NCBI RefSeq assembly: GCF_045291545.1
Contig: NZ_CP149514.1
Location: forward strand, 1,426,001-1,490,000
Direction of reading: 5' to 3'
DNA: 64,000 bases
Source of the DNA: Gallaecimonas sp045291545
GTDB taxonomy: Bacteria > Pseudomonadota > Gammaproteobacteria > Enterobacterales > Gallaecimonadaceae
Shown: piece by piece, positions 41,728 to 51,096 of the stretch
How the letters are laid out: each line of letters opens with the position of its first letter
Position numbering within the stretch: the first letter of the stretch is position 1
Translations under genes and position numbers: made by a program
The notes under the pieces: generated by a model
Databases searched by the model: none
What the model saw: the letters and a program-made list of their open reading frames with translations, nothing else
Told to the model about the DNA's origin: nothing

Positions 41728-42533
41728 GGGTTACATACCTGGCAATGGCGCGGCTCTGCCAGCGCTTCTTTAACCGGCCGGCGCACCTGATACTGGCAAG
41801 CCGGGCAATGCCAGATCCGCGCCCGCATCCGCCAGGTTGCCTGGCCACAGGCAGCGCAAGGTAAGCCAGGCTCCCCGCGCTCTACCCAAAAACCGGGGCT
41901 GTCACAGGCTGGGCAAAGTGATTGCAACTGCTCAATCAAATTATGGGTAGCAGCCGCGATGCGCTGGCGACGACGCACCGACAAATGGGCGCGCAAATCC
42001 AGTTCAGCGTCAACCTCGCCACCCAATTCTTCAAATGCCAATTTCAGGTTATCGAGCGTCGTCAGGCCTTTGCGCAGTTGCTCTTTATTACGCAGCAACA
42101 CGGCTTGTTCCGGCCCAGCGTCGTTAAAAAAGGCCGCTAGTGTTGGCCAGTCAGTGCAGCGTTGTTGGCGTTGAAATGCCGGGCCTTCATGGCGGCCAAC
42201 AATGCGCAGATCCCGCTCACTGTCGACCAGCACCACCAGCTCCTGATGCCAGGGCAATAACCCCCCTGCCGGTACTTCGCCGACCCCACCTTCACTGCCC
42301 AGGCCAACGCTCAGGCCGGTCAACTCACAAGCCAGTTCGGCTTTGCGGGTAGCGCAATCAAGAGCGGGTAAAGTACGTGCTATCTCGCCGGAAAAGGTGC
42401 CCAGCTGATCGGTATCAAAAGCGTCGGTGACCACCAGGCCGGTGCCGCAATGTTCAGCCAGTAAAGGGCCGATAACCTCGCCTTTACCGTGACAGGTCAA
42501 CAATGCCAGTTGCGGGTAAGCTTGGCCGTTCAT
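41724..42533 (-). CDS. DUF6671-like protein with C-terminal zinc ribbons
   Basis: A 269-residue protein starting MNGQAYPQLALLTCHGKGEV. The N-terminal 150 residues have a conserved shape (HCGTGLVVTDAFDTDQLGTF, RKAELACELTGLSVGLGSEG, EELVVLVDSER-like) that I place in the DUF6671 type. The C-terminus holds three cysteine pairs: CPACDSPGFW, CAACGQATWR and CPACQYQVRRP with RHCQVCNP. It overlaps dabA and the Sua5 gene by 4 bases each, so it is fixed in this operon. Function unknown; a link to bicarbonate uptake is inferred from position only. Confidence 0.7.
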   Translation of the reverse strand: MNGQAYPQLALLTCHGKGEVIGPLLAEHCGTGLVVTDAFDTDQLGTFSGEIARTLPALDCATRKAELACELTGLSVGLGSEGGVGEVPAGGLLPWHQELVVLVDSERDLRIVGRHEGPAFQRQQRCTDWPTLAAFFNDAGPEQAVLLRNKEQLRKGLTTLDNLKLAFEELGGEVDAELDLRAHLSVRRRQRIAAATHNLIEQLQSLCPACDSPGFWVERGEPGLPCAACGQATWRMRARIWHCPACQYQVRRPVKEALAEPRHCQVCNP

Positions 42534-44746
42534 GATGTCACCTCCTCGAAGGTATTTTGATAAAGCCGGTGTAACCGGCCGTCGTCATCCAGTTGCAGCA
42601 GCGTCAGCCAATGGTTGTCGACCAGTTGCCGCACTTGCTGATGGCGGTTCACGGCCGCTTGCAGGGCCTGTTGCGGGGCGGCGACCACCACACAAAGCCG
42701 TTGTGGCCGGTGCTGGAGTTGCTGGCCGTCATGCACTGACTGCCAGGGCAAGCCAATGCGTAAATCGCCGCCCTGCCCCTCCAATACGCCCAGGTTGGCA
42801 ACCGGGTTGTGCAAAATTTTATTGCCACTGCCGTAACGCCGCGGCTCCGTAACCGAGGCGTTGTATTGCATGTTGATCCAGTGCGCTACCACCATGGGGG
42901 CTGTCAGTAGGCTGTCCAGTTGGCTAAAGTCCTGGTCCTGATGCCATTGGTAGTCATGCAAAAAGGCCCGCCCCGCCAGGTTCAGATGGCGGCTGCGCTG
43001 GCGTGGTGCAATGATGAAACAGGCATTATCGGCCAGGCCCCACTCCGGGCGCGTTTGCGCCCAGTCATGGCCACGGCGCAGCAGTTTTTCCGGCTGCGAT
43101 TCTCCCAGCCGCCGCGCCCGCTCCTGGCGACATTGCCGACTGGCATCATCCAGCCAGCGACGTACCGCATCATTAACCGGTGCAAAAGGCGTCAGGGTGT
43201 CACTGGTGGTGTCATGCAGCGCCGCCACAAAACGGCAACTTTCGAGCAGGTCAATGCCGTGTTCGCTTGCCAGCAGCGCCCGAAGGTCGGCGTCATTGGC
43301 CAGTTGTGCCAACACCCGCACATTCAGTTCCCCGCTCTGGCCTCCACAAGCGCCGCAGGCCAGGCCGCCGGCATGGGGGTTATTGCAGCTGCTGGCAGCA
43401 TGGCCAACCAGTAACACCAGCGGTGCCGGGGCTGTCAGCCCCAGCGCTTTAAGCACCGACGCCAATAGCGCCGCCTGGCGCCCCTTATCCAAAGGCCCCT
43501 CGGCATCTTCCAGCAGCAGTGGTTCTGGCAAGTCAGCCAGGCGTTTGTCAAAGGCCGAACGCGGCCCCGACGGCCAGACACTGGCTTTTAACAGCGCCGC
43601 AGCGTAACCCAGGCCGGTTGCTTCGACCGCACCAAAGCTCCCCGGTGTACCTAACAACCGCGCAAGCCAGGGAGCACGCGGTTGTGGTCGCGGATCCCGC
43701 AACCACAACGATGGCGCCAATAATCCCGGTAACTGTGGCCGCTGATAATGGCCGCTGGCCACGCCCAGAGGCATGCCAAAAAAGCCGGCAAAACCGCGGG
43801 TTTCAATGGCCGGGTGTTGTGCTTCCAGCGCCCGACGCAGCGGCTCTGAACGCACATCAATACAAAATACTGCCTGTAGTAGTGGGCTTTGCTGTGGTGC
43901 AGCTGGTTGCCCGAAGGCATCGGCCAGCTGATGCTGGTAATCCAGCTCCAGCGCCCGCTGCCAGGCCCAAAGAGGTTGTTGCTGCTGATAATGCGCCTGG
44001 TATAGCTCTGCCAGTGGCTGGCGTTGCCAGCGGCGCAGTAGCGCCGGGCCGCCAAGCTGTAAGGTCAGCCAGTCCCAGGCCAGCCGAATGGCCAGCAGCT
44101 CTGGCAGTAGCCGGCAATCCTGCCCTTGCAGTTTTGCCTGCCAGTGTTGGTAGGCTGCTGCACTGGCCCAGCCGTTGATCTCCAGCAGCCAGCCATGCCC
44201 CAAATCGGTAGCGTCGTCAGGGGCAATAACAAAATCCTGCTCTGCCAGCGCCAGCATGGCATCCGCATCGCTTGGTAGGCGAGCCAGCAATGACGGTAGC
44301 TGCGGGCAGTCCAGCAATAACGCCAGGCCTTTTTCATCACGGCTGTGTAACAACCAGTGCTGGTACAGCGAACCATCACGCTGCCAGTACAGTGCGCAGC
44401 ACCGGCTGATCTGGTCAACAATGGCGTCACGCCAGCTAAAGGTTGTGCTTTGCTGATGCAGCGCCGCCAGTGATTGCCAGTGCTCCGGCGGCTGTTCTTC
44501 AGCCTGTTGCAGCGCCGTCAGCGCCAAGCCAGCCTCATCAGCAGCCTGCTGCAGTGCCGCTGAACTGATCGCTTGCTGGCGGTAAAAAGACAGCGGCAGC
44601 ACACAGCGCACACCGGCCAATGCCGCCAACCGTGCCGACACCGCCGTCAAGGGTTGCTCGGTCAGCGGCCACCAGGGGTTAATGGCTATCAGTTGGTCCA
44701 GCGGCCATGCCGGGGCAATACGTTCGCAAGCGGCACGCAGGCTCAT
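42530..44746 (-). CDS. dabA: DabA-type inorganic-carbon transporter subunit (DUF2309/YbcC)
   Basis: A 738-residue zinc protein with beta-carbonic-anhydrase-like residues: Cys295 and Asp297 in VFCIDVRSEPLR, His449 and Cys464 in VLLVGHAASSCNNPHAGGLA. The 15-residue spacing of His449 to Cys464 equals the Halothiobacillus DabA pair (524/539). DabA hydrates CO2 vectorially, coupled to a cation gradient through DabB. It overlaps dabB (start/stop overlap) and the DUF6671 gene. In a heterotroph it would supply bicarbonate for anaplerotic carboxylases at low CO2. Confidence 0.93.
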   Translation of the reverse strand: MSLRAACERIAPAWPLDQLIAINPWWPLTEQPLTAVSARLAALAGVRCVLPLSFYRQQAISSAALQQAADEAGLALTALQQAEEQPPEHWQSLAALHQQSTTFSWRDAIVDQISRCCALYWQRDGSLYQHWLLHSRDEKGLALLLDCPQLPSLLARLPSDADAMLALAEQDFVIAPDDATDLGHGWLLEINGWASAAAYQHWQAKLQGQDCRLLPELLAIRLAWDWLTLQLGGPALLRRWQRQPLAELYQAHYQQQQPLWAWQRALELDYQHQLADAFGQPAAPQQSPLLQAVFCIDVRSEPLRRALEAQHPAIETRGFAGFFGMPLGVASGHYQRPQLPGLLAPSLWLRDPRPQPRAPWLARLLGTPGSFGAVEATGLGYAAALLKASVWPSGPRSAFDKRLADLPEPLLLEDAEGPLDKGRQAALLASVLKALGLTAPAPLVLLVGHAASSCNNPHAGGLACGACGGQSGELNVRVLAQLANDADLRALLASEHGIDLLESCRFVAALHDTTSDTLTPFAPVNDAVRRWLDDASRQCRQERARRLGESQPEKLLRRGHDWAQTRPEWGLADNACFIIAPRQRSRHLNLAGRAFLHDYQWHQDQDFSQLDSLLTAPMVVAHWINMQYNASVTEPRRYGSGNKILHNPVANLGVLEGQGGDLRIGLPWQSVHDGQQLQHRPQRLCVVVAAPQQALQAAVNRHQQVRQLVDNHWLTLLQLDDDGRLHRLYQNTFEEVTS

Positions 44747-46149
44747 AGCAGCGACTCCTTATTACTCAGACGGTTAAAACGGCCACTGAGTGCGGGTGCA
44801 GGCCACAGTAACAAAGTCAGGTGGGTAGCCCAGTGGTCAAGAAAACACCCGGCCTGCAGCCAGTGGCGCAGCCGTACCCGAGCCGGGTTACTGACCAGCA
44901 CAAAGCCCACCAGCAGCACCAGAGCCAGCGCCACCACCCACAGCGCCGGTAACATGCCGCTCGGTTGATTCAACAGCAGCTGTTCAAACAACTCTTTTTG
45001 CAGGAGATAACCGGCACTGAGCGCCAACGCGGCCAGGGGCCCGGACAACACCAGCGCCAGGGCCAGCAATGCCAGCGCCGCGGCGCTTACACCCAGCCAA
45101 TAGAGGCCGGCCAGCAGCGGCAGGCTCAACCACAGCGCAGGGAACAAGCGACCCCGTGGTGCCATCTGTTCACTGAGCCACAGCGATACGGCTTCGCCAC
45201 TGCTAAGAAAGCTAAAAGCCTTGTAGCAGCTGTGCGCCGCCAGATGCAGCAGCGCCAGGGCATGCAGGCCAAGGGCACATTCCAGCAGCATTAGCCCCAT
45301 TTGTGAGGAGGTAGACCAGGCCAACTTTTCCTTGATGCTGGTTTGTAGCGTCATTGCCAGGGTGGCCAACACCAGCGACACCCCCGCCACCAGCAATACC
45401 AGCCAGCGGGCCGCTGGCGTCAGTAAGGGCGACGCCAATAACAGCAGGTAGCCCCCCAGGTTAATCACACCGGCATGCAGCAACGCCGATACCGGTGTTG
45501 GCGCTTCTACGACCTGAATAAGCCAGCCATGCACCGGCAACTGGGCACACTTGATAAGCGCCGCAATAGCAATCAACACGGCGGCCACTTGCCCGGCGAT
45601 GCCCGGCGTTGGTTGCAGAAGTTCGTACAGGTAAAAGCTGTGATGCTCGACATAAAGCAGAGCCAGGGCCGTTGCCAGGGCCAGCTCTGCCGAGCGTGCC
45701 AGCAGGAATTTTTTATGGGCCGCCAATTGGGCCCGGGGTCGCTCCGGATAAAACAACAACAAGCGGTGCAGTGCCAGGCTTATGCCGACCCAACCGGCCA
45801 AAAATACCAGAGCATGATTGGTAGTCACCACCAGCACCACCCCGGCCAGCAACCACAGCATGCCGCGAATAAAATCTGCTCGCCGCGGCTCACCAGCGAG
45901 ATAACGCCAGGCAAAGCGCAGCACCACCCAGCCAATAAAGGTCACCACCAATACCACCACCGCACTGGCCGGGTGCGCACTGAACAACGGCCCCGGCCGG
46001 CCACCCGCCAGCCACTGTAGCAAGCCGTTCGCCAGCGCCAGTAACAGCGCCAGTAACGACAGGCTCTGCACATGACGCGGGCGCAATGCTGCCAGGGGAT
46101 AGCTCAGCATCAATAGCGCCAACAGAACATTCAGCAACAGCTCAATCAC
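44743..46149 (-). CDS. dabB: DabB-type membrane subunit (NuoL/MrpA-like)
   Basis: A 468-residue polytopic protein with about 13 helices of the proton-conducting NuoL/MrpA family: LLFYPERPRAQLAAHKKFLL, then AQLPVHGWLIQVVEAPTPVS (the discontinuous-helix signature with the PVHGWL block), ALLHAGVINLGGYLL and WSTSSQMGLMLLECALGLHA. Pairing with dabA in one operon identifies it as DabB, the cation-coupling subunit. It is divergent from the LysR regulator. Confidence 0.92.
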   Translation of the reverse strand: MIELLLNVLLALLMLSYPLAALRPRHVQSLSLLALLLALANGLLQWLAGGRPGPLFSAHPASAVVVLVVTFIGWVVLRFAWRYLAGEPRRADFIRGMLWLLAGVVLVVTTNHALVFLAGWVGISLALHRLLLFYPERPRAQLAAHKKFLLARSAELALATALALLYVEHHSFYLYELLQPTPGIAGQVAAVLIAIAALIKCAQLPVHGWLIQVVEAPTPVSALLHAGVINLGGYLLLLASPLLTPAARWLVLLVAGVSLVLATLAMTLQTSIKEKLAWSTSSQMGLMLLECALGLHALALLHLAAHSCYKAFSFLSSGEAVSLWLSEQMAPRGRLFPALWLSLPLLAGLYWLGVSAAALALLALALVLSGPLAALALSAGYLLQKELFEQLLLNQPSGMLPALWVVALALVLLVGFVLVSNPARVRLRHWLQAGCFLDHWATHLTLLLWPAPALSGRFNRLSNKESLL

Positions 46150-46204
46150 ACCGTTTGTCTCAATCAGGGTCAGTGGCGGCAGTATTCCTGAATCTCACAA
46201 TTTG

Positions 46205-46247
46205 GTAAAATTGATATATATTTACATTTTGTTCTGTAAAAAAGAAC
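46205..46247. promoter_or_regulatory. Operator-like inverted repeats between dabB and lysR
   Basis: GTAAA-N11-TTTAC (46205-46225) has the T-N11-A form of LysR-type binding sites. A second repeat GTTCT-N7-AGAAC lies at 46231-46247, next to the lysR start. The 99-bp gap is AT-rich, fitting a shared divergent promoter controlled by the LysR protein. Confidence 0.5.
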
Positions 46248-46248
46248 G

Positions 46249-47145
46249 ATGAGCCGACTTAATTACCACCACCTCTACTATTTTTGGCAGGTTGCCCGCA
46301 GTGGTAACCTCACGCAAAGCGCCAAGGCGCTGCATGTGTCGCAATCGGCGCTGTCAACGCAGATCCGCCAGTTGGAAGAACGCTTTGGCCAGCAGCTTTT
46401 TGACCGCCGGGGGCGGCAGCTGACGCTAACCGATGCCGGCCAGCAGGTGCTGACTTTCGCTGAGGATATTTTTAGTACCGGTGAAGCACTGGAAAGACTG
46501 TTGGAACAGGGTATTCAGCGCCACCGGCCGGTATTACGCATTGGTATGGCGGCAACCATGTCGCGAAACTTTATTGAGGATTTTATTGCCCCGCTGCTGG
46601 CCGATCCGGAACAGCGTTTTGTGCTGAGCAGTATGCCCATGTCGGTGTTACTGGATGAGCTGGCCGAAAACCGCCTCGATCTGATTTTGACCAATACCAA
46701 CGTTGGTGATGATCCTCGTCGCCCCTGGCTGGTACAAAAGGTGGCAAGCCAGCCGTTGTCGGTTATCGGCCCGGCCGCCGACAAACCCGACAGCACCTTT
46801 CCCAAAGGCTACGCTGGGCGGCGCTGGGTGCTACCCAGCCCCCGCAGTGAAATGCGCCGTAACTTCGACAATTTTTGCAGCCTCTGGCAATTTCAGCCGA
46901 CGGTACAGGCCGAAGTGGACGACATGGCCATGCTGCGGCTACTGGCCCGCGACAGTGGTGCCATTGCCGTATTACCGGATGTGGTGGTTAAAGACGAACT
47001 GGCCAGTGGCCGCTTGGCGGTGTACTTCTCCCTACCGGAAGTAGATGAACATTTCTATGCCATCACCGTGAAACGGCAGCTTCGCCCCGATGCCATCAAC
47101 CGGCTACTCCAGGCCAATTCAGGCGGGCCAGCTGACCGTGGGTAG
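46249..47145 (+). CDS. LysR-family regulator, divergent from dabBA
   Basis: A 298-residue regulator. The winged HTH is in the first 60 residues: LYYFWQVARSGNLTQSAKAL, HVSQSALSTQIRQLEERFGQ, LFDRRGRQLTLTDAGQQVL. This opening (YHHLYYFWQVA) is the NhaR-like subgroup. The remainder is the substrate-sensing domain. Its divergent position points to control of dabBA. It converges with and overlaps the EAL gene by 27 bases. Confidence 0.92.
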   Translation: MSRLNYHHLYYFWQVARSGNLTQSAKALHVSQSALSTQIRQLEERFGQQLFDRRGRQLTLTDAGQQVLTFAEDIFSTGEALERLLEQGIQRHRPVLRIGMAATMSRNFIEDFIAPLLADPEQRFVLSSMPMSVLLDELAENRLDLILTNTNVGDDPRRPWLVQKVASQPLSVIGPAADKPDSTFPKGYAGRRWVLPSPRSEMRRNFDNFCSLWQFQPTVQAEVDDMAMLRLLARDSGAIAVLPDVVVKDELASGRLAVYFSLPEVDEHFYAITVKRQLRPDAINRLLQANSGGPADRG

Positions 47146-47856
47146 CTGCGCAACTTCAGGGCGGGCAAAGTAGTAACCCTGTTGCCAGCTCACTCCTTTG
47201 GTCAGCAAAAAGTCAGATTCCTGACGGCGCTCTACCCCTTCACCAATAAGGCGGATGCCGAGCCGCTGGGCCACCACCGCCACACCTTCGAGGATCGCCT
47301 GGCGCACCGGGTCGGTGTCAATATGGCTAACCAGTTGCCGGTCCAGTTTAATAAAATCCGGTTGGAAACAGGTCAGCATGTTCAAGCCGGCATAACCGGC
47401 ACCAAAGTCATCGATGGCGGTTTTAAAACCGTGGCGGTGGTAGGTTTCGATGATGTGGGTTAAAAAGCCGTCGTCAACCAGCTTTTCCTGCTCGGTCACT
47501 TCAAAAATAATGCGCTCACGTGCAAAGCCGCAGGCTTTAGCGGCCTTTAAGGTAGTAGCCAAACACCGGCTTGGTTCATAAATGGCGTTGGGCATGAAGT
47601 TAATTGACAAAAAGCTGGCCATGTTCAACTGCGCCGCCAGGGTGATCGCCACCTGCCGGCATTGTTGATCAAAGGCATAACGACTTTGCTCGGTCAGTTG
47701 TGCCAATAGCTGCCCGGCGCCAGTGCCATCGGTGCCGCGAACCAGTGCTTCATAAGCTACCGTTTGCTGCTGGCTGACATCCACAATCGGCTGGAATGCC
47801 ATGGTAATAGCAAAGGGGCTTTGGGTGTCTTCACAGTGGCACTGTCGGCAGCTCAT
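47119..47856 (-). CDS. EAL-domain protein, predicted c-di-GMP phosphodiesterase
   Basis: A 245-residue stand-alone EAL domain: Glu36-Ala-Leu in VAYEALVRG, the next metal ligands in SINFMPNAIYE, DDFGAGYAGLN (loop 6 DDFG-type motif), Lys in DFIKLDRQLV, and EGVERRQESDFLLTKG. The expected catalytic residues look present, so hydrolysis is likely. A short cysteine cluster MSCRQCHCED precedes the domain, possibly a metal or redox sensor. It sits between lysR (convergent) and eda. Confidence 0.85.
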   Translation of the reverse strand: MSCRQCHCEDTQSPFAITMAFQPIVDVSQQQTVAYEALVRGTDGTGAGQLLAQLTEQSRYAFDQQCRQVAITLAAQLNMASFLSINFMPNAIYEPSRCLATTLKAAKACGFARERIIFEVTEQEKLVDDGFLTHIIETYHRHGFKTAIDDFGAGYAGLNMLTCFQPDFIKLDRQLVSHIDTDPVRQAILEGVAVVAQRLGIRLIGEGVERRQESDFLLTKGVSWQQGYYFARPEVAQLPTVSWPA

Positions 47857-47911
47857 AACTTTTCCTTGTTGCCTTTATTTTTGAACAGCTTAGCAGTATT
47901 TACCGACGAAA

Positions 47912-47938
47912 AAAAAAGCGCTCAATGAGCGCTTTTTT
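47912..47938. terminator. Terminator after eda
   Basis: AAAAAAGCGCTC, loop AAT, GAGCGCTTTTTT; a perfect 12-bp stem with A/T runs on both strands. It closes the zwf-pgl-edd-eda operon 2 bases past the eda stop. Confidence 0.93.
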
Positions 47939-47939
47939 A

Positions 47940-48569
47940 TCAGAGCTGGCTGGCCTCTTTGGCCAGCGCGGTAATGCTGTCCCAGTCACCGTCGGCCATC
48001 AGTTGTGCCGGTGCCAGCCAGCTACCGCCGACACACAGCACATTGGGCAGGGCCAGATACTCTTTGGCATTACTGAGGCTGATACCGCCGGTGGGGCAGA
48101 ACTTCACCTGCGGAATGGGCCCACCCATGGCTTTTAGCGCCGGCGCTCCGCCGGAGGCCTGGGCCGGGAAGAACTTGAAGTAGCTCAGGCCCATATCCAT
48201 ACCCGTCATCACTTCAGAAAGGGTACTGACACCGGGGATAAGCGGCACTGCACCGGCCTTGGCGGCTTCCACCAGAGAAGGCGTCATACCCGGGCTGATG
48301 ACAAAACTGGCCCCGGCATTGACCGCCGCCTGATAGTCTTCGGCATTGAGTACCGTACCGGCCCCCACCAGCGCCTCTGGCACTGCCTCGGCAATGGCAC
48401 TGATGGCATCCAGCGCACAGGCGGTGCGCAAGGTCACTTCCAGCACCCGGATACCACCGGCCACCAGCGCTTTGGCCAGCGGTACCGCGTGTTCAAGCTG
48501 CTCGATCACCAGTACCGGCATTACCGGGCTGGTTGTCATTACCGCTTCAGGAGCAAGTTTCCAGGTCAT
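47940..48569 (-). CDS. eda: 2-keto-3-deoxy-6-phosphogluconate aldolase Eda
   Basis: A 209-residue KDPG aldolase: Glu in VLEVTLRT, the Schiff-base lysine in LSYFKFFPAQASGG, PTGGISLSNAKEYL (phosphate site). It splits KDPG to pyruvate and glyceraldehyde 3-phosphate, the last Entner-Doudoroff step. It overlaps edd by 4 bases (ATGA). Confidence 0.96.
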   Translation of the reverse strand: MTWKLAPEAVMTTSPVMPVLVIEQLEHAVPLAKALVAGGIRVLEVTLRTACALDAISAIAEAVPEALVGAGTVLNAEDYQAAVNAGASFVISPGMTPSLVEAAKAGAVPLIPGVSTLSEVMTGMDMGLSYFKFFPAQASGGAPALKAMGGPIPQVKFCPTGGISLSNAKEYLALPNVLCVGGSWLAPAQLMADGDWDSITALAKEASQL

Positions 48570-50395
48570 TGATTTTCCTCATGGGGGAAGCGAAACAGCG
48601 TAGCGCCCTGCTCGGCACCACACAGTTGCGGTCGCAAGTTCATAAACAGTTGGCGGCCCATGCCGAGGTTATTACCGCTCAGGTCAGCAACGGCGGCTGT
48701 GCGTCCGGCCAGCTCAGCCTCGCCAACCAGCAGTGTCAGTTCACCGGTAGTGGCGTCCAGGCGTACCATGTCACCGTCTTGTACCTTGGCCAGAACCGGG
48801 TTATCCAGCGCCTCAGGCGTCAGGTGGATGGCGGCCGGCACTTTGCCGGAGGCGCCTGACATGCGGCCATCAGTAACCAGCGCTACTTTGTAACCTTTTT
48901 CCTGCAATACGCCGAGCGGCGGTGTCAGTTTGTGTAGCTCTGGCATACCGTTGGCTTTGGGCCCCTGAAAGCGCACGATAACCACGCAGTCACGGTCCAG
49001 GTCACCCGCTTCAAAGGCAGCTTGCAGCTGGTTTTGATCAGACAGCACGACTGCCGGCGCTTCGATAATGCGGTTGCCCTGAGGCACTGCAGACACTTTG
49101 ATAACACCGCGGCCAAGGTTGCCTTGCATCACCCGCAGGCCACCTTCGGCACTGAACGGCGTTTGCGGATCAGCCAGCACAGTGTCGTCGAGGCTCTTAT
49201 CAGCACCAGCACGCCAGGCCAGTTCGCCGTTATCCAGCCAAGGTTCCAGCTCGTATTTGTCCAGTCCCTCGCCTACCACCGTTTTCACATCTTCGTTCAA
49301 CAGGCCAAGCTGACGCAGGCTCTTGAACAGGTAAGCCATGCCACCGGCAGCCTGGAAGTGGTTAATATCGGCCTGGCCATTGGGGTAGATACGGGTCAGC
49401 AGCGGCACCACTTTCGACAGTGCGTCAAAGTCATCCCAGTTGATCTCGATACCGGCCGCCCGGCCCACTGCGACCAGGTGCATGGTGTGGTTGGTAGAAC
49501 CGCCCGTGGCCAGCAACGCCACCATGGCATTGACCAGCGACTTGGCAGTAACAATGTCACTGAACGGCGTGTAATTACCGGAGGTTTCCGTGAGTCTGGC
49601 CACCTGCTTGGCGGCGGCTTTGGTCAGGGCGTCACGCAGCGGCGTGTTGGGGTTCACAAAAGACGAACCCGGCAGGTGCAGACCCATCACTTCCACCATC
49701 AGCTGGTTGGAGTTGGCAGTACCGTAAAAAGTACAGGTACCGGCACTGTGATAGGACTCGCTTTCAGCACGCAGCAACTCGTCACGGCCCACTTGCCCCT
49801 GAGCATAAAGCTCACGAATGCGGGCCTTTTCCTTGTTGGGCATGCCCGATGGCATCGGCCCGGCCGGTACAAACACAAACGGCAGGTGGCCAAAACTGGC
49901 AGCGGCCATCAGCATGCCCGGTACGATCTTGTCGCAGATCCCCAGCATCAGGCCGCCGTCAAACATGTTGTGCGACAGGCCAACGGCGCTGCTCATGGCA
50001 ATCACGTCGCGAGACAACAACGACAGCTCCATACCCGGCTGGCCTTGAGTCACGCCATCACACATGGCCGGCACACCACCGGCAAACTGGCCTACCGAGC
50101 CCGCTTCGTGAAGTGCTGCTTTGATCAGCGCCGGAAATTGCTCATAGGGCTGGTGAGCCGACAGCATGTCGTTGTAGGCGGAAATGATGCCGATATTGGC
50201 TTTGGTAAAGGAACGCAGGTTGTCTTTATCAGCGGCACCACAGGCGGCAAAACCATGGGCCAGGTTGCCACACGACAGCGCCGAACGGTGTACACCTTTG
50301 GCCTGTTGGGCCTGCATTTGCTCAAGGTAGCGGGCGCGACTAGCCTGGCTACGCGCTTCGATACGGGCCGTTACCTCGGCCACGACCTTATTCAT
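48566..50395 (-). CDS. edd: 6-phosphogluconate dehydratase Edd
   Basis: A 609-residue IlvD/Edd family iron-sulfur dehydratase: CGNLAHGFAACGAADKDNLR, VPAMCDGVTQGQPGMELSLL and GGSTNHTMHLVAVGRAAG, the cysteine-bearing blocks. It dehydrates 6-phosphogluconate to KDPG. It overlaps pgl and eda by 4 bases each. Confidence 0.96.
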   Translation of the reverse strand: MNKVVAEVTARIEARSQASRARYLEQMQAQQAKGVHRSALSCGNLAHGFAACGAADKDNLRSFTKANIGIISAYNDMLSAHQPYEQFPALIKAALHEAGSVGQFAGGVPAMCDGVTQGQPGMELSLLSRDVIAMSSAVGLSHNMFDGGLMLGICDKIVPGMLMAAASFGHLPFVFVPAGPMPSGMPNKEKARIRELYAQGQVGRDELLRAESESYHSAGTCTFYGTANSNQLMVEVMGLHLPGSSFVNPNTPLRDALTKAAAKQVARLTETSGNYTPFSDIVTAKSLVNAMVALLATGGSTNHTMHLVAVGRAAGIEINWDDFDALSKVVPLLTRIYPNGQADINHFQAAGGMAYLFKSLRQLGLLNEDVKTVVGEGLDKYELEPWLDNGELAWRAGADKSLDDTVLADPQTPFSAEGGLRVMQGNLGRGVIKVSAVPQGNRIIEAPAVVLSDQNQLQAAFEAGDLDRDCVVIVRFQGPKANGMPELHKLTPPLGVLQEKGYKVALVTDGRMSGASGKVPAAIHLTPEALDNPVLAKVQDGDMVRLDATTGELTLLVGEAELAGRTAAVADLSGNNLGMGRQLFMNLRPQLCGAEQGATLFRFPHEENQ

Positions 50396-51096
50396 ACTTC
50401 CTCCCGCTTAATATAAACATCGACCGGGGTCTGCTTTTGCCCCAGTACGGCGCGAATGGGCATGGCGGTAACGTCATCACCGGCCAGCGCCGCATCCAAA
50501 GTGACTTTTTTGTCTTCCCCTTCCAGGTGCAGGAAAATCTGCCGACTGTTGAGCAGCGCCGACAAACTCAGGGAAATGCGCGGTTGCGCCTGGCTGGGTG
50601 GCCGGGCCACCACCAGCCGGGCCTCGGTAGTGAGGTTACCGGTAATGTTCGGGCAATCAGGAAACAGTGATGCGGTATGGCCGTCATTGCCCATACCCAG
50701 GATCACCACATCCAGAGGCTGGATTAAGGCACCCTGCCAGTCGGTGGCCAGCTCCAGGCCTTCTTCCGGGCTGGCATGCGGTGTTTTCAGGCTGACAAAA
50801 CGGGCACTGGCGGCGCGCCCTTGCAGCAGGTGGCGGCGCACCATCGCTTCATTGGAAGCCGGGTCACTGGCATCAACCCAGCGTTCATCAGCCAATGTCA
50901 CCAGTACTTTGCCCCAGGTAATGTTATGGCGGCTCAGCGCTTCAAAAAAACGCACCGGCGTACGGCCGCCCGAAACCACCAAAGCAGCCTTGCCACGGCT
51001 GTCTACTGCTGCTTGCAGCAAACCCGCCACCTTGCTGGCCAGGGCATCGGCAAGTGCCTGTGCGTCAGTGAACTGTTTTTCCACGGTCAGTTTCAT
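50392..51096 (-). CDS. pgl: 6-phosphogluconolactonase Pgl (DevB type)
   Basis: A 234-residue SugarP-isomerase/lactonase fold: LVVSGGRTPVRFFEAL, VTLADERWVDASDPASNEAM and LGMGNDGHTASLFPDCP. It hydrolyses 6-phosphogluconolactone between zwf and edd. The ATG overlaps the zwf stop (TAATG). Confidence 0.94.
   Translation of the reverse strand: MKLTVEKQFTDAQALADALASKVAGLLQAAVDSRGKAALVVSGGRTPVRFFEALSRHNITWGKVLVTLADERWVDASDPASNEAMVRRHLLQGRAASARFVSLKTPHASPEEGLELATDWQGALIQPLDVVILGMGNDGHTASLFPDCPNITGNLTTEARLVVARPPSQAQPRISLSLSALLNSRQIFLHLEGEDKKVTLDAALAGDDVTAMPIRAVLGQKQTPVDVYIKREEV

Noticed and set aside
49022..50416. 464-residue open frame opposite edd
   Set aside because: It is the antisense shadow of a highly conserved enzyme gene; no homologous domain or ribosome site.
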